Below are positions 1 to 10,220 of a stretch of 64,000 bases of DNA, piece after piece. This DNA is from Ricinus communis (lineage: Eukaryota; Streptophyta; Magnoliopsida; Malpighiales; Euphorbiaceae): NCBI RefSeq assembly GCF_019578655.1, contig NC_063262.1, forward strand, positions 14,763,582-14,827,581, in the 5' to 3' direction. Each line of letters starts with the position of its first letter. Position 1 is the stretch's first letter. The translations under genes were made by a program, and so were the position numbers. The notes below the pieces were generated by a model, which made no database searches, was not told where the DNA came from, and saw nothing but the letters and a program-made list of their open reading frames with translations.

Positions 1-1500
1 TCACGTTGTATCGCTTATCAGAGCATCCCCCTCCACTACCGAGCCTCTTAGTATACCTCTTTAGTACGATTTTGTTTAGTGACTCAGGGAATTCACTGAA
101 CTTTCACTACTTAGCCCTATTATGGGATTCAGATCAAGTCTCCTCCTACAACTGGGGATCTGTAGCTTTCACGTACTTGTATCACCAAGTCGACATTATA
201 GTCCAGGATAGTAAGAGGATCTGCAGTTTCTAGCACGCGATCCACGTAAGTTATGCTCTGACCTCTCTTCCCTAGTTTCTTTTATAGGTATAGTGAATAT
301 TGATTCTTGCTTTACAGGTTTAGGCCTTGGAGATCAGTCTTTTGGTGGGCTCATAGCCGATCTACACCTTGCAGGTTTTTCCTCGATTGAGTCGTTGAGG
401 CTCGAGCAAAAGCATCACAATGGAGTGGGCTCAAGTTCATGTGCACCGCATGTGGATCAACACCTTGACTTGGGACACAATTTGAGGTGATTGGCTCGAG
501 GAGCGCTGTCAGTGGGACCCTTACATGCTATCTACAGTTGACCTTGAGCAGAGGAGGATCCTGCTGACTGGACTTGCCTGTCGGGCATGGTACCTAGGAG
601 AGAGGATCTATGGGTAGCAGGTGCCGAGTTCCCTTATCTCCTCCTCTTTCTATGTTCTGGACGACAGACCTTGCTAGGAGGAGTTAGCAAAGTGTTTTTG
701 CAAGGTATGACAAGCGCGAGGATCTCACTATCTGATCTCGGTGGACAGATTTCACTTCTTTCATCCCTCTACTGCTGGGGGCCGTGCCCTTACGTCACGA
801 CATCATGACTCAGTTTTTTTCTAGATTTATTTAGAATTCCCCTCTTATTATATCCAGCTTTCCTAATTGTTTTATTTATAGTTCCTCAACCAGGCTTCTA
901 CTACTTGTGAGCCGATTGAGGGGCAATCCGCTTGACGTTCTAGGCCTTCCCACATCACAAACTCCTCCACTGGCGCTGCCTCCGAAGCACCTCCTACAGC
1001 CACATATGATGTGGTTCTGCGAAGCATTTCATTCCCTCCAGATCTAGTGGTCACATACTAGAGTCTTTACAGTGTGACAGAGCCCCGGCTTGCCATGGAG
1101 CATTGCCTCCCTTCGGAATTCACTCTGAACACTTGCACACACGTAAGATACCTTTCTCTTTTGTGTTTGCCTATCTTCTTTTCCTGAAAAGTTAGTGACA
1201 TATTATGCAAATAACCATACAGGTTTAGAGAGATTAGTTCGATTACGTACATCGGCTGGTCGATCCCGCGAGGAGGCAATTCTTTGTCCTCGATGAGGAC
1301 TGGCTGGTAAGAAAAGTATTTATGCAATGTAACATTTATGCATGTACGTAGGTATGAAATGCACTAACTAATCTCCTTTCGGATTTTCATCAAAAGGACC
1401 ATAACGGCTTGTGTGGGTTAAGTGGGTGACCATCAACATTGGACTGACACTCAGCAACGTTGGATCGATGCTCTGACACTTCAGCTTTCAACCTTGTGGA
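1..1500 (+). pseudogene. Decayed plant mobile domain (PMD) reading frame of a retroelement
   Basis: Several short frames together resemble the aminotransferase-like plant mobile domain (MAIN/MAIL type). The best piece is in the first 230 bases, with the pattern 'SDSGN ... LLWDSDQVSSYNWGSVAFTYLYHQ', which corresponds to the conserved PMD block around 'DLD-x-SYxWG-x-AxLxxLY'. A second piece near 510-620 reads like the 'RWxGERxxRQ' part. The frame is broken by many stops and shifts, so it is not a working gene. A homologous copy lies in reverse orientation near 18.85-19.79 kb; both contain the unit around 'gaggaggcaattctt'. PMD proteins occur as host genes and as passenger ORFs of Tat-lineage gypsy elements. 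The neighbours here, all gypsy pieces, favour a passenger ORF. The start lies outside the window. Confidence 0.5.
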
Positions 1501-1803
1501 CCTAAAGGATTAACACCGACTCGGACGATGGGATGGGGGATTCGAGAGAGAACCCTGGCTTTTGATCTTCTTTATTATTGCTTACACTTTCCCTCTTTTT
1601 ATAATTACTTGTAGAACTTTTTGACTTTTAGAACTCTTGTAGAATTTTTGACTTTTCGAGGATATCATCGGTTTCAGCTTTTCAATTACTTCCATTTTGC
1701 TTATTTCCCTTTATTATTGCATTTGTATGAGCATATATGCGAAGAAAATCAAAAAATGCCCAAAAAATCAAAATTTGCTAAAAATTGCACCAGGAAGCCA
1801 CAC

Positions 1804-1905
1804 AGCCAATTGGCTATGTGCTCAGTCAATTAGCTATATGCTCAGCCGATTCGGCTCTACGCACAGCCGGTCAGCTATGCATAGTGCCGGTCGGCTCTGC
1901 AGTTG
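1804..1905. repeat. 20-bp tandem array with palindromic AGCC-N4-GGCT core
   Basis: About five units start at 1804, 1824, 1844, 1865 and 1885. Each has a dyad core such as AGCCAATTGGCT or AGCCGATTCGGCT, followed by an 8-base linker such as ATGTGCTC. The reverse-oriented homologous region near 18.54-18.62 kb has a shorter, diverged version, and the copy near 19.86-19.90 kb keeps only traces. Unit number therefore varies between copies of the same module. Confidence 0.7.
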
Positions 1906-1959
1906 TAGAGTCTGAATCGGATACTGATTTAAGTCCTATATATATCTATAAGCCTCCTT

Positions 1960-3031
1960 ACTTCCTCACATGCCACTTTACACTTCAAAAAGCCAAAAAT
2001 AAGTCTCAAAAGAGTGCCGAAAGCCTGCAAACTCTTCTCAAAACCCTAACAGGTGATGATTGGATTAAACTTGGGAAATTTCATCTTTCATCTTTTAAAG
2101 CCATGCAAGACACAAAACTTGATTATGGGTTTCTCCATTCTACTGTCAAGTTTTAGTGTCCAAGGGACTATGTCTTTAGATTCAATAGGCAAGAGTTTTG
2201 CCCTATGATTGAAGAATACTTAGCTATTCTTGGCATTGCCATGGATTCTATGCATCCCATTACCCTGCCAAAACTCAATGAGCCTTTTTTTGGCAAACTA
2301 ATGGAATTGTTCGATATGCCCCCAACTGAGGTACTTTCCCATTCTGTTGGTGAGTACATTACCCTTACTTTGTTGATTTGTTGCTGTGAGAAGAAGGAAC
2401 AGGGCACATTTTCTTAGATTCAGATGTTGGGCTTTTGCCTTAATGCCCAATTTCTACTAATTTCTCCTCAGGGAGGGGGAGATATCAAAAATTGTTGGCA
2501 TTATTGATCAGGTTGAGCATGGAGCAGATCCGATTCCAGTCATCTTGGTTGAAACCATCATTGGGTTAGATATGTATAAAACCCATCAATGGTTTGGTGG
2601 CAGCCTCGTTATCTTACAAGTATTGTAGCCATATCCTTGTTTCTTTTATGATTTTTTTTTATTCTTGCCTTAATTTAGTGGGTTAGATATGTATAAAATG
2701 CATCAATGCTTTGGTGGCAGCCTCGTTATCTTATAGGTATTGCAGCCAAATCCTTGTTTCTTTTATGATTTTCTTTTATTTTTGCCTAAGCCGCCCTTTC
2801 GAGTTTTCAACTTAGTAGGCTTTTTGTCTTAACTTTTGCCTAAGCCGTGCTTTCAGGTTTTCGACTTAGCAGATTTTATTTTTGCCTAAGTCACCCTTTC
2901 GGGTTCAACTTAGCTCATTTTTCTTATTTTTTCTTCTTTCTTTTCCTTTTTCCTTGTTTCTTTTTTAAAATCTGGCTGCACGAGAAGCTTCAGATACTAA
3001 CCATCTCGAGCAATATCGACAAGTATGAGAA
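1960..3031 (+). pseudogene. Decayed DUF7745-like retroelement ORF
   Basis: Frames read 'FHLSSFKAM ... YGFLH' and then 'FNRQEFCPMIEEYLAIL', which matches the pattern of plant DUF7745-type proteins ('FNKEDLVPTIEEYxALL'), followed by 'ELFDMPPTEVLSHSVGEY'. A frameshift near 2460 and further stops break it. Two homologous copies exist in the window, at about 17.4-18.4 kb (minus) and 19.97-21.05 kb (plus), and the three share the 'ELF(D/N)(M/L)PP' block. The region 2640-2930 contains degenerate repeats around 'TTTTGCCTAAGCCGCCCTTTCG'. I infer that it is a passenger ORF of a Tat-like gypsy element rather than a host gene. The family name is from memory of the motif and would need a profile search. 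Confidence 0.5.
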
Positions 3032-3103
3032 CTAAATGGCGAATGCGCTAGCTACCTTATCAAGGGAATCTGAAGACAAGAGCACCCTGTTATCAAGGGA
3101 ATC
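3032..3103 (+). pseudogene. RNase H C-terminal fragment of Tat-like Ty3/gypsy host
   Basis: The short frame begins 'MANALATLSRES', which resembles the 'ADALATLAS' tail of the second RNase H domain of Tat-lineage gypsy polyproteins. It abuts the R1 element. The integrase of the same kind of polyprotein resumes beyond R1 at about 9.7 kb, which is the expected order (RNase H, then integrase). The piece is short, so the call rests mainly on this order. Confidence 0.4.
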
Positions 3104-4172
3104 TGATGTGCATAGTTTTACACATATTTCCTTGCATATTATTATGTATTTTCTTAGCAATTATTGTGCTTTTATTCCAAGATCACCCGTGTTTTGTGTT
3201 CTTTTGCATTTCAGGAGAATTTATAGGACCATCATTAGTGTTTGAGCAATTATAGATCAATACGTGCAAAAACGGACGAGAATTCATTAAAATTGGACAA
3301 GGGCTCGCATGTCAAACATTGAGGACGGTCTAGGTCAAGGCCGTGCTGATCATCACGGCTTGGACTCTGGTCGTGACCAACCATTAGCTTTTAATCCTCA
3401 AATATGGCATTTTGGGCATGGTTTTCGAGGCTGTCACGGCCTCCAGCATGGTCTGTGGTGGCTCAGCACCGGCGGGGGCACGACTAGGAAGAAAACCTAA
3501 CTTGCGAGATCTAAAGGTTCAGCACGGCTTGGACTCCGGCCGACAACACGACCATGACCACGGCTGTGCTGGGACTAACTTGCGAGATCCGAAGGTTCAG
3601 CACGGCTTGGACTTCGGTCGTGCTGGGACAAGTATATAAGGAAAGCGATTTCTTGAGCTAGGGCAAGCAAGGAGGAGGAGAGTTTTGGCGGCTGGTTCGT
3701 TCTTTGCAGAGTACTGAGTTTGGGAGAGAGTTTCAGAGAGTGAGAACCCCAGAATCGCAAGGTTCCGTGCAAAACAGTAGTGGAGCAAATCGAGAAGTAA
3801 TTGGGGAGATCAATTGTAGTGCAGATTTAGATTTGGAGCTGTTCATCCAATTCGAGAGAAAATGGTGTACATGTTTCATTTTCGTTATTCTTTCATTGTA
3901 ATTGATTTCCTAGTTGTTTTAAACATGAACATGTGTAGCTAGATCGATTAAATCCGTTGGGATTTCTTTACTATGCTCGCTTAGTATTAAATTGTTGGAT
4001 TGTTTGAGTTTAGTTTTGTATCCTTCTTGCTTTCAATATTTATAGGATAATGCATTATTCATGAGACGTTGTGAATTGTGGTGTTTAGATTACTTTATCT
4101 GATTGAGAAGTCCATTTGGCAATTAGAATTTTGAATAGCAAGAACTGGTTATAATCACTTAGAGATAAGGAT
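3104..4172 (+). repeat. R1 left LTR, 3'-truncated
   Basis: Colinear with the R2 LTRs from TGATGTGC to the segment around 'AGAGATAAGGAT', then jumps into sequence equivalent to 12.09 kb of R2. It contains GC-rich palindromic motifs (CACGGCCGTG-like) between about 3330 and 3630 and the conserved segment 'CATTATTCATGAGACGTTGTGAAT'-like near 4050. Confidence 0.8.
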
Positions 4173-5130
4173 TATGGAGCACTCATTCACCCTTTGGATA
4201 GAGCTTAGATGGCCAAGAACCATAAGGATTTCAGCAACTACATCAGCAGCTTAGACTTCCACCTTCAACTCAAGATGAAGAGTTAGTGTCAGAGGAGCTG
4301 ATGATGAGGTTCTTTACAAGTCTTGATGATAGATTCCAACAAACAGAGAGGGTACTTGAAAGTCAACAAGCCTCAATTAAGAACATAGAGCATCAAGTAG
4401 GCTTGATCTTTAAGTTACTAGCTGCAGAACAATTGGGAACTCCATCAAAAACTATTGAATCCGAGGAACATTTGAGCGCCATCACTTTGCGTTTAGGTGA
4501 GAATTTTTCTGGTTTATCTACTATGTTTGATGATGATGCTTATGTATAGGAGGACTCCTTGAACATGGAGATAGAACCAGAAAAGGAAGAGGCAAACATG
4601 ATTCCTCTGAAAGACTACCAACAAGAACGTACAATTGATGATGTTGAGTTGCAGTTACAGGAATTTTTGGTGCATTTTCCACAAGTCCCTTCGATGATGG
4701 AAGATGAGCACGAGTTATCCAATGAAGAAGTCTTGGAGCAGCTCGAGTTTCTTCTAGCAAGTGAACCAAGCCAAGGACTGTAGAAAACCATTGATATTCC
4801 TAAAGAAGTTGCCCAACCGTTGATCTTTCCAATTGGTGAAACTTCAGCTTTCAAATTAGAAGAGCCCTTAGAGCATCATGACTACGTGCAACTATATGAG
4901 GAGCAAGTTTTACCCATCATATTGGCAGCTTGCTTGACAGTCGAGAGGAGGAAATTGACAATTCTCCCTCTATGCGGATACTTAAAGCCATTTGCTTGGA
5001 AGAAGGATGGATGGTCGTCGATCACGCCCGTTTGCTTTTCACCATGAGTCCAGCTAAGAAGACTCATCACATCAAAAGAAGTGCTTTTGGGAGGCACCCC
5101 AAATTTTATTTTTCATTTTTAATATTCTAA
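4173..5130 (+). pseudogene. R1 gag remnant (coiled-coil and 'AITLR' region)
   Basis: The frame at 4250-4549 reads 'MMRFFTSLDDRFQQTERVLESQ...NIEHQVGLIFKLLAAEQ', then 'HLSAITLRLGE'. This corresponds to the C-terminal part of Athila/Tat gag, where a coiled coil ('xNLExQVGQLAxxL') precedes 'xAITLRSGK'. The following frames (4559-4783 and 4820-5130) include 'SNEEVLEQLEFLLASEPSQG' and 'ICLEEGWMVVDHARL'; I cannot assign these to pol. A stop interrupts the frame at about 4783. The zinc-knuckle part seen in R2 is absent here because of the deletion at the left. Confidence 0.5.
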
Positions 5131-5407
5131 CCTTTCATTTTGAAATTTTTTATTAGTTTTAGTTTTCATATTTTATTTAATTTTTATTTTCAGTTTCGAT
5201 TATTTCTTTATTTTATTATTTTCAGCTTCTACCGAGGATGCACTGAATTTCCACTGCACCAACCTCGGCGGATGATTAGGGCAGTCCCCTAGATCTTTTT
5301 ATTTTCTGCAGTTATTTATTTTCTTTCTTGTACATGTCATGCATTTGGATTGTATTGCCTTTGTTTCTCCTAGTTGAGCATTCCATATAGGGTATCTATA
5401 ACGTTTT

Positions 5408-5446
5408 ACACTGAGGACAGTGTGTTCTTCAAGTGTGGGGTGGTTG
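5408..5446 (+). other. Internal polypurine-tract-like motif in R1
   Basis: Reads ACTGAGGACAGTGTGTTC then AAGTGTGGGGTGG. The same type of motif stands directly before the 3' LTR (8168-8200, 'GAGGACAAGCAATAG' then 'AAGTGTGGGGTG'). The element therefore has two PPT-like sites about 2.8 kb apart, and R2 repeats the arrangement. Confidence 0.55.
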
Positions 5447-6479
5447 TGGATAAACCTTATGCTCTTTCTCTCTCTTATAGTTTTTAGATATATCTGAAAT
5501 TGCTATCACTAGGTGTTGTGTATTGTTAGGATGTTAGGACATTGTGTCTTTATGCACTTAAGTATGCTATTTTTGAGCTGATTGATGACTTGATTTATAG
5601 AATTGTAGTTACTTTTCTTTGTTGTTCATTGTCCTTGGAAAACAATTGATGGTGTGTTACACATCAGCCCTGCCGGGTTAAACCGGTGTTATTTAATTAT
5701 TTTTCAAATTGTCGAATTTTAACTTAGAATGTTGATAATGTCATATGCATGTGTTTCTTATGTAATGATTCAATTAATGATGTTGCGAACCAATTGCACC
5801 TAATACCACACCTCAAAGTGAGATTTTGAGCCAGTTGAGCATTCATTATACTTATGCTCTTTATATTTCTTGTTTAAGTGTGCATTGTACTTGACTTTGC
5901 TTCTAGGACTTGCTTTGTAATGCTTATTGAAGTTACATGAATATTGTGAATACCATGAGATGATTTGGGCAATTTAGGATTCACTATATTTGGCCAAAAG
6001 CCTACCCCTTTATGTTTCCATTAGTTAGCCAGTTTTGAGCCTTAACCTTTTCTTCATAATTTACACCTATACACTTCAATTATACCATTCTTACATTTGT
6101 CTTTCCCCTACCCTTATGTTGGAATTTCTTTTTGTGATTTGCTCACCCTTATGTGGGATTAAAATGCCAGTTGCTATGTTGGTAAATTCACTAAGTCTTT
6201 TTGATATTTTAGATGCTCCCTTCGATCCAAACTGTATTTTTATTCTTTACGTTATTCAAGTTGTATGCAGCGGTTCGCTTATAAGCTGCTAGTTTTTTAT
6301 TAAAGAAAAGAAGAAAATAAATAAAATTCTTTAATTATTTATCTCTTTATTGGATTTAGAGCATTTGCAAGAATTATTCTACGAAGTAGGTATTTTAGTG
6401 AATAATTCTTTTTGTATTTTAGGCATTTAATCCTTTGAGCATATATTATTGTTTATCGCACGAATTGGATTTTTTTAGG

Positions 6480-6517
6480 AACATATCGAGAGAGAATTGG
6501 ATTTGGTTAGACAATGT
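6480..6517 (+). pseudogene. ycf2: Plastid ycf2 fragment
   Basis: The plus-strand frame encodes '[13 protein letters not shown]', which matches a conserved stretch of plastid Ycf2, after which the sequence diverges. Only about 13 codons can be recognised. It is a fragment of a transferred copy, not a functional gene. Confidence 0.65.
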
Positions 6518-6699
6518 GTTCAGTGATCAATCGTAGATTATTTACTTTCGGGGAATTGGTCCAGTGAATATTATTATATAAATAATGAGCGATGCCTCTC
6601 CGTTTCTCGCTTTTCATGAATCTATCTCCCATAGAAAGAGCCTTTTACTTTAGTAGGCCGAGGTCAAATGTCGGGATTGAGATTGGATTTAGGAATGGA

Positions 6700-6834
6700 A
6701 AGACCCTGTGCAGCTTAGGTGGAAGGTGAAGAAGGCCCCCTTCCAGGGGGGTCCGAGCCATCAGTGAGATACCACTCTGGAAGAGCTAGAATTCTAACCT
6801 TGTGTCAGGACCTACGGGCCAAGGTTTGCCGGGT
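6700..6834 (+). pseudogene. rrn23: Plastid 23S rRNA fragment
   Basis: Contains 'AAAGACCCT', then 'GCAGCTTAGGTGGAAGG', 'CCGAGCCATCAGTGAGATAC' and 'TCAGGACCTACGGGCCAAGG', the order found in the central part of plastid 23S rRNA. Between 'AAAGACCCTGTG' and 'CAGCTTAGG' about 40 bases of the normal gene are missing, so an internal deletion is present. The fragment stops abruptly at 'CCAAGG'. Confidence 0.85.
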
Positions 6835-7197
6835 TCTTAGTTAAGAAGCAAGGAACACTTTTTATTATAAATCCCGTGAAAAAACATGATTTATAGTAAA
6901 AAAGTAAACTAAGTCTTTTTCGGCCAAATCCTGAATTCGTTTTCCTTCTCCTGGTCATCGAGCCTGGTACCAATGAAACCGACCATTAATGACTAGTTCG
7001 AACACTAGGAGCGGTCTGTTTGATCAAATAAGGGATCAGACCGGACAGTGTGAATAAGGTCTTTTTGCAGTATGAGTACGGTATTAAAACATAAAACCAG
7101 AAAGGTCTTTATAACTTAGGAACTCGTCTAAGGAAGGGGTATTCTCTTTTACCTTTACTTATTCTAGGATCTTGAACTAAGAAATAGATTCTAGAAG

Positions 7198-7333
7198 CTA
7201 AAAAAGGGTATCTTGAGCAATTTCAATAATTGGGTTCATGGATATTCCTGTTATAGTAGATGCTATCACACATACAATCATACTCAATTCGATGGAATTG
7301 TTTAATCTTAAAGGGGATCTTCTATAATTTCCA
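7198..7333 (-). pseudogene. ndhB: Plastid ndhB 3' end fragment
   Basis: The minus-strand frame reads '[16 protein letters not shown]', continues '[14 protein letters not shown]' and ends 'IAQDTLF' plus stop. This is the conserved C-terminus of the plastid NdhB subunit of the NDH complex. Upstream residues in the same frame ('[17 protein letters not shown]') do not fit NdhB, so the fragment is fused to unrelated sequence. The reading frame survives, but the rest of the gene is absent. Confidence 0.85.
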
Positions 7334-8200
7334 AATAGCAAACTCTTTATTTTTCTACTTGCTGCTGATGGATAATCATACCTGAGAATCGCTCTTTCCA
7401 TGTTTGGTAAAAAGAAGAATCTTCTCCTTTGAGAATAATAAAAAAATGAAAGTGTTCAATTGGAACATGAAAACGTGACTGAATTTGTCCTACCAGTACT
7501 AAGCTACTCTAAGATGAAGATCACATCGAATTGGAACCCTCAATCAACCTCATTCACTTGTATCGACTTCCAGATCATAATTGCTCTAGTGAATAACTAA
7601 AGAAACTAGATAAGATAAATGGGAGATAGAAGAGAAAGAAACTAATTATAAGTATCGGGACCCATGGTTTACGTGTTTAACGATCGTATTTTATAAGGGT
7701 CTCCCCCTATTCTACGAACGAATTTCAGCATTTTCACACTTCCTTCCCAAATCTCTGTACCTTTACCTTAGCCCCATTACAACCTTGGTAAAGACCCTTT
7801 GATTTTGGTATTTACTTATTCACAGTAGTGAAGATATGACTTATGAGCAAGTTTATGGTGAGCGGGTTTTGTGCATTTGCTTTGAGGGATTTGTTTTTCA
7901 CCTTATATACACTTTGAGTAACTTGAGTGATCATTTAAGTTATTGAGTTGGTTTATGATGTGAGGCATTGGTTTATGATGTTTATATTGAGTTGTCATTT
8001 AAGTTATTCATGAATTAATATTATTTCCATTCTCTGTTAATGATTTGCAATTTGATTTATGATTGAGTATCCTTTGAGATGTGTTGAATACTATCTATTG
8101 TGGACTAGGGGCATAAACTATAAGGAATTGCTGATTACAGTTTTGTAAGGAGAGTTGTTAATTGCTTGAGGACAAGCAATAGTTTAAGTGTGGGGTGATT

Positions 8201-9688
8201 TGATGTGCATAGTTTTACACATCTTTGCTTGCATATTATTGTGTATTTTCTTAGCAATTATTGTGCTTTTATTCCAAGACCACTAGTGTTTTGTATTCTT
8301 TTGCATTTCAAGAGAATTTATAGGACCATCATCAGTGTTTGAGCAATTATAAATCAATACGTGCGAAAACAGACGGGAATTCATCAAAATTGGACAAGGG
8401 CTCGCATGTCAAACATTGAGCACATCCAGCACGGCCTAGACTTTGGCCATGACCAACCATTAGCCTTTGATCCTCAAATGTGGCGTTTTGGGCACGGTTT
8501 TCGAGGCTGTCACGGCCTCCAGCACTGCCCGTGGTGGCTCAGCACCAGCGAGGGCATGGCCAGGAAGAAAACCTAACTTGCGAGATCTGAAGATTCAGCA
8601 CGGCCTGGACTCCGGTCGTGTTGACTAGCATAGCCATGACCACGGCCGTGCTAGGACAATGATATAAGGAAAGCGATTTCTTGAGCTAGGGGAAGCAAGG
8701 CAGGAGGAGAGTTTTGGCGGTTGGTTCGGTTTTTATGGAGTACTGAGTTCGGGAGAGAGTTGCAGAGAGTGAGAACCCCGAAATCGCAAGGTTCCGAGTG
8801 AAAAACAGTGGTGGAGCAAGTCGAGAGGCAATTGGGGAGATCAATCGTAGTGCTGATTCAGATTTGGAACTATTCATCCAATTCGAGAGAAAAGGGTGTA
8901 TATGTTTCATTTTTGTTATTCTTTTGTTATAATTGATTTCCTAGTTGTTTTAAACATGAACATGTGTAGCTAGATTGATTTAATCCATTAGGATTTCTTT
9001 ACTATGTTGGCTTAGTATTAAATTGTTGGATTGTTTGAGATTAGTCTTTTATCCTTCTTGCTTTTAGTATTAATAAGATAATGCATTATTCATGAGACGT
9101 TATGAATTATGGTGTTTAGATTGCTTTTATGTGATGTAGAAGTTCATTTGGCAGTTGGGAATTTGAATAGCAAGAACTGGTTAATAATCACTTAGAGATA
9201 AGGATAATTATCTAGCTGGATTGAGAATTAAAAAGGCTTAATAGAGGCGGATTAAAGCTTAATGCTAATTTAAGGATCAATCGTTAGGAAGAGATTCCAA
9301 CTTTAGGTTCTTGAGTTTAGGAATTCGGTTATCTCAAGAGAAAAACCAAATTCAGTTAAGAATTCGTCCACGGGTAGCATAATTATACTCATCAATCAGT
9401 TATCTTTTGTTTAATTGCCAACTAGTTTAGGTTTCCTTTGGGTTTGCTTTCTTGTCTTGGTTGTTTCATTTATCCATTCATTCCTGCATCTCACTTAGAA
9501 CTCAGCTTGTAGTTATTAATAAATTTAGGAATTATTCATCATTTATTTCAGGCTAATATATCAAAGAACAAAGTAGTAACTCTGGGCTTTCACTTTCCCG
9601 AGGGATACGACCTTGATACTTGCCATTAGTGCTAGACTGCATCGATAGGTTCACTGCCTCAGATTGTAGCTACATAAATAGCCTATCA
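8201..9688 (+). repeat. R1 right LTR
   Basis: Full-length LTR (1,488 bp), preceded by the PPT 'AAGTGTGGGGTGATT'. It starts TGATGTGCATAG and ends GCCTATCA. It contains the same palindrome-rich GC segment (about 8400-8660) and AT-rich second half as the R2 LTRs. Confidence 0.85.
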
Positions 9689-10220
9689 GCAGGCCTTATA
9701 TGAACTACATAGTGTTAATTAGAAAGGTTATATGTCAAGGTTATTATTAGTTAATAATGGAAAAAGATTATATAGCTTTAGTGTAAAGCAATCTGAGTCA
9801 TGTACCTCCGACTGAGTTATGCAAGTTGACATCTCCATGGCCTTTTGCAACTTAGAGAATCGACATCACCGGAGAGATAAAACCTTTTTTAAATTGTCAC
9901 AAATACATAGTAATGGTGATCGACTATTTCTACAGGTGGGTTGCGAATGAGTCATCCGCTATTGTGGGGTAAACAGATGGCTAAGTTTATAGAAAAGAAT
10001 CTGATCTGCAGATATGGGGTCCCCCATCACGTTGTGACAAATAATGGTGTGTAGTTCATGGGCGAAATAGTGGACCTGTTAGCGAAATACAAGATCAAGC
10101 ATCATAAGTCTTCTCTGTACAGACCACAGGCGAATGGAGCAGTAGAAGCAGCCAACAAGAACTTAAAGAAAATACTCTCGAAGATGGTATGGAATCATAA
10201 GGATTGGTCATTTCGGTTAC
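9689..10220 (+). pseudogene. Tat-like Ty3/gypsy integrase, N-terminal part (split by R2)
   Basis: Frames give 'PTELCKLTSPWPFATWRIDITGEI', 'KYIVMVIDYFYRWVANES' and, at 10058-10200, 'HHKSSLYRPQANGAVEAANKNLKKIL'. These are the zinc-finger exit, the first catalytic Asp block and the glutamate block ('QANGAVEAANK') of gypsy integrase. Stops and frameshifts are present, including the frame change before 10058. The sequence breaks off at GTTAC, where R2 begins, and resumes with the same five bases after R2. Confidence 0.8.

Larger units (their letters stand above)
6462..7722. other. Plastid-derived DNA mosaic (NUPT) inside R1
   Basis: R2 shows the uninterrupted state: 14389-14410 runs from 'TGTTTATCATGACGAAT' straight into 'TTTCACACTTC', whereas R1 carries about 1.26 kb between the equivalent points. 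The insert contains recognisable plastid pieces of ycf2, 23S rRNA and ndhB, on mixed strands and not in plastid order. All three genes lie in the plastid inverted repeat. Stretches between them (about 6530-6700, 6835-7190 and 7340-7715) look organellar in composition but I could not assign them. It is either a mosaic formed before insertion or a decayed larger insertion. Confidence 0.8.
3104..9688 (+). mobile_element. R1: non-autonomous Athila/Tat-type LTR retrotransposon, rearranged
   Basis: Begins with TGATGTGCATAG and ends with GCCTATCA, matching the LTR ends of the intact relative R2. The left LTR is truncated and fused at about 4173 to internal sequence, so the rest of the LTR, the primer site and the zinc-knuckle region are missing. 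The internal region carries gag coiled-coil remnants only and no pol. A block of plastid DNA interrupts it at 6462-7722. The right LTR is full length. The flanks (GAATC on the left, GCAGG on the right) do not match, so the original target duplication is lost or the two ends come from different copies. Confidence 0.75.

Noticed and set aside
1804..1905. CRISPR-like array
   Set aside because: Units are contiguous with no unique spacers and the DNA is a plant nuclear genome.
7198..7401. Functional ndhB-like nuclear gene
   Set aside because: Only about 45 C-terminal codons match NdhB, fused to unrelated sequence with no promoter or transit peptide.
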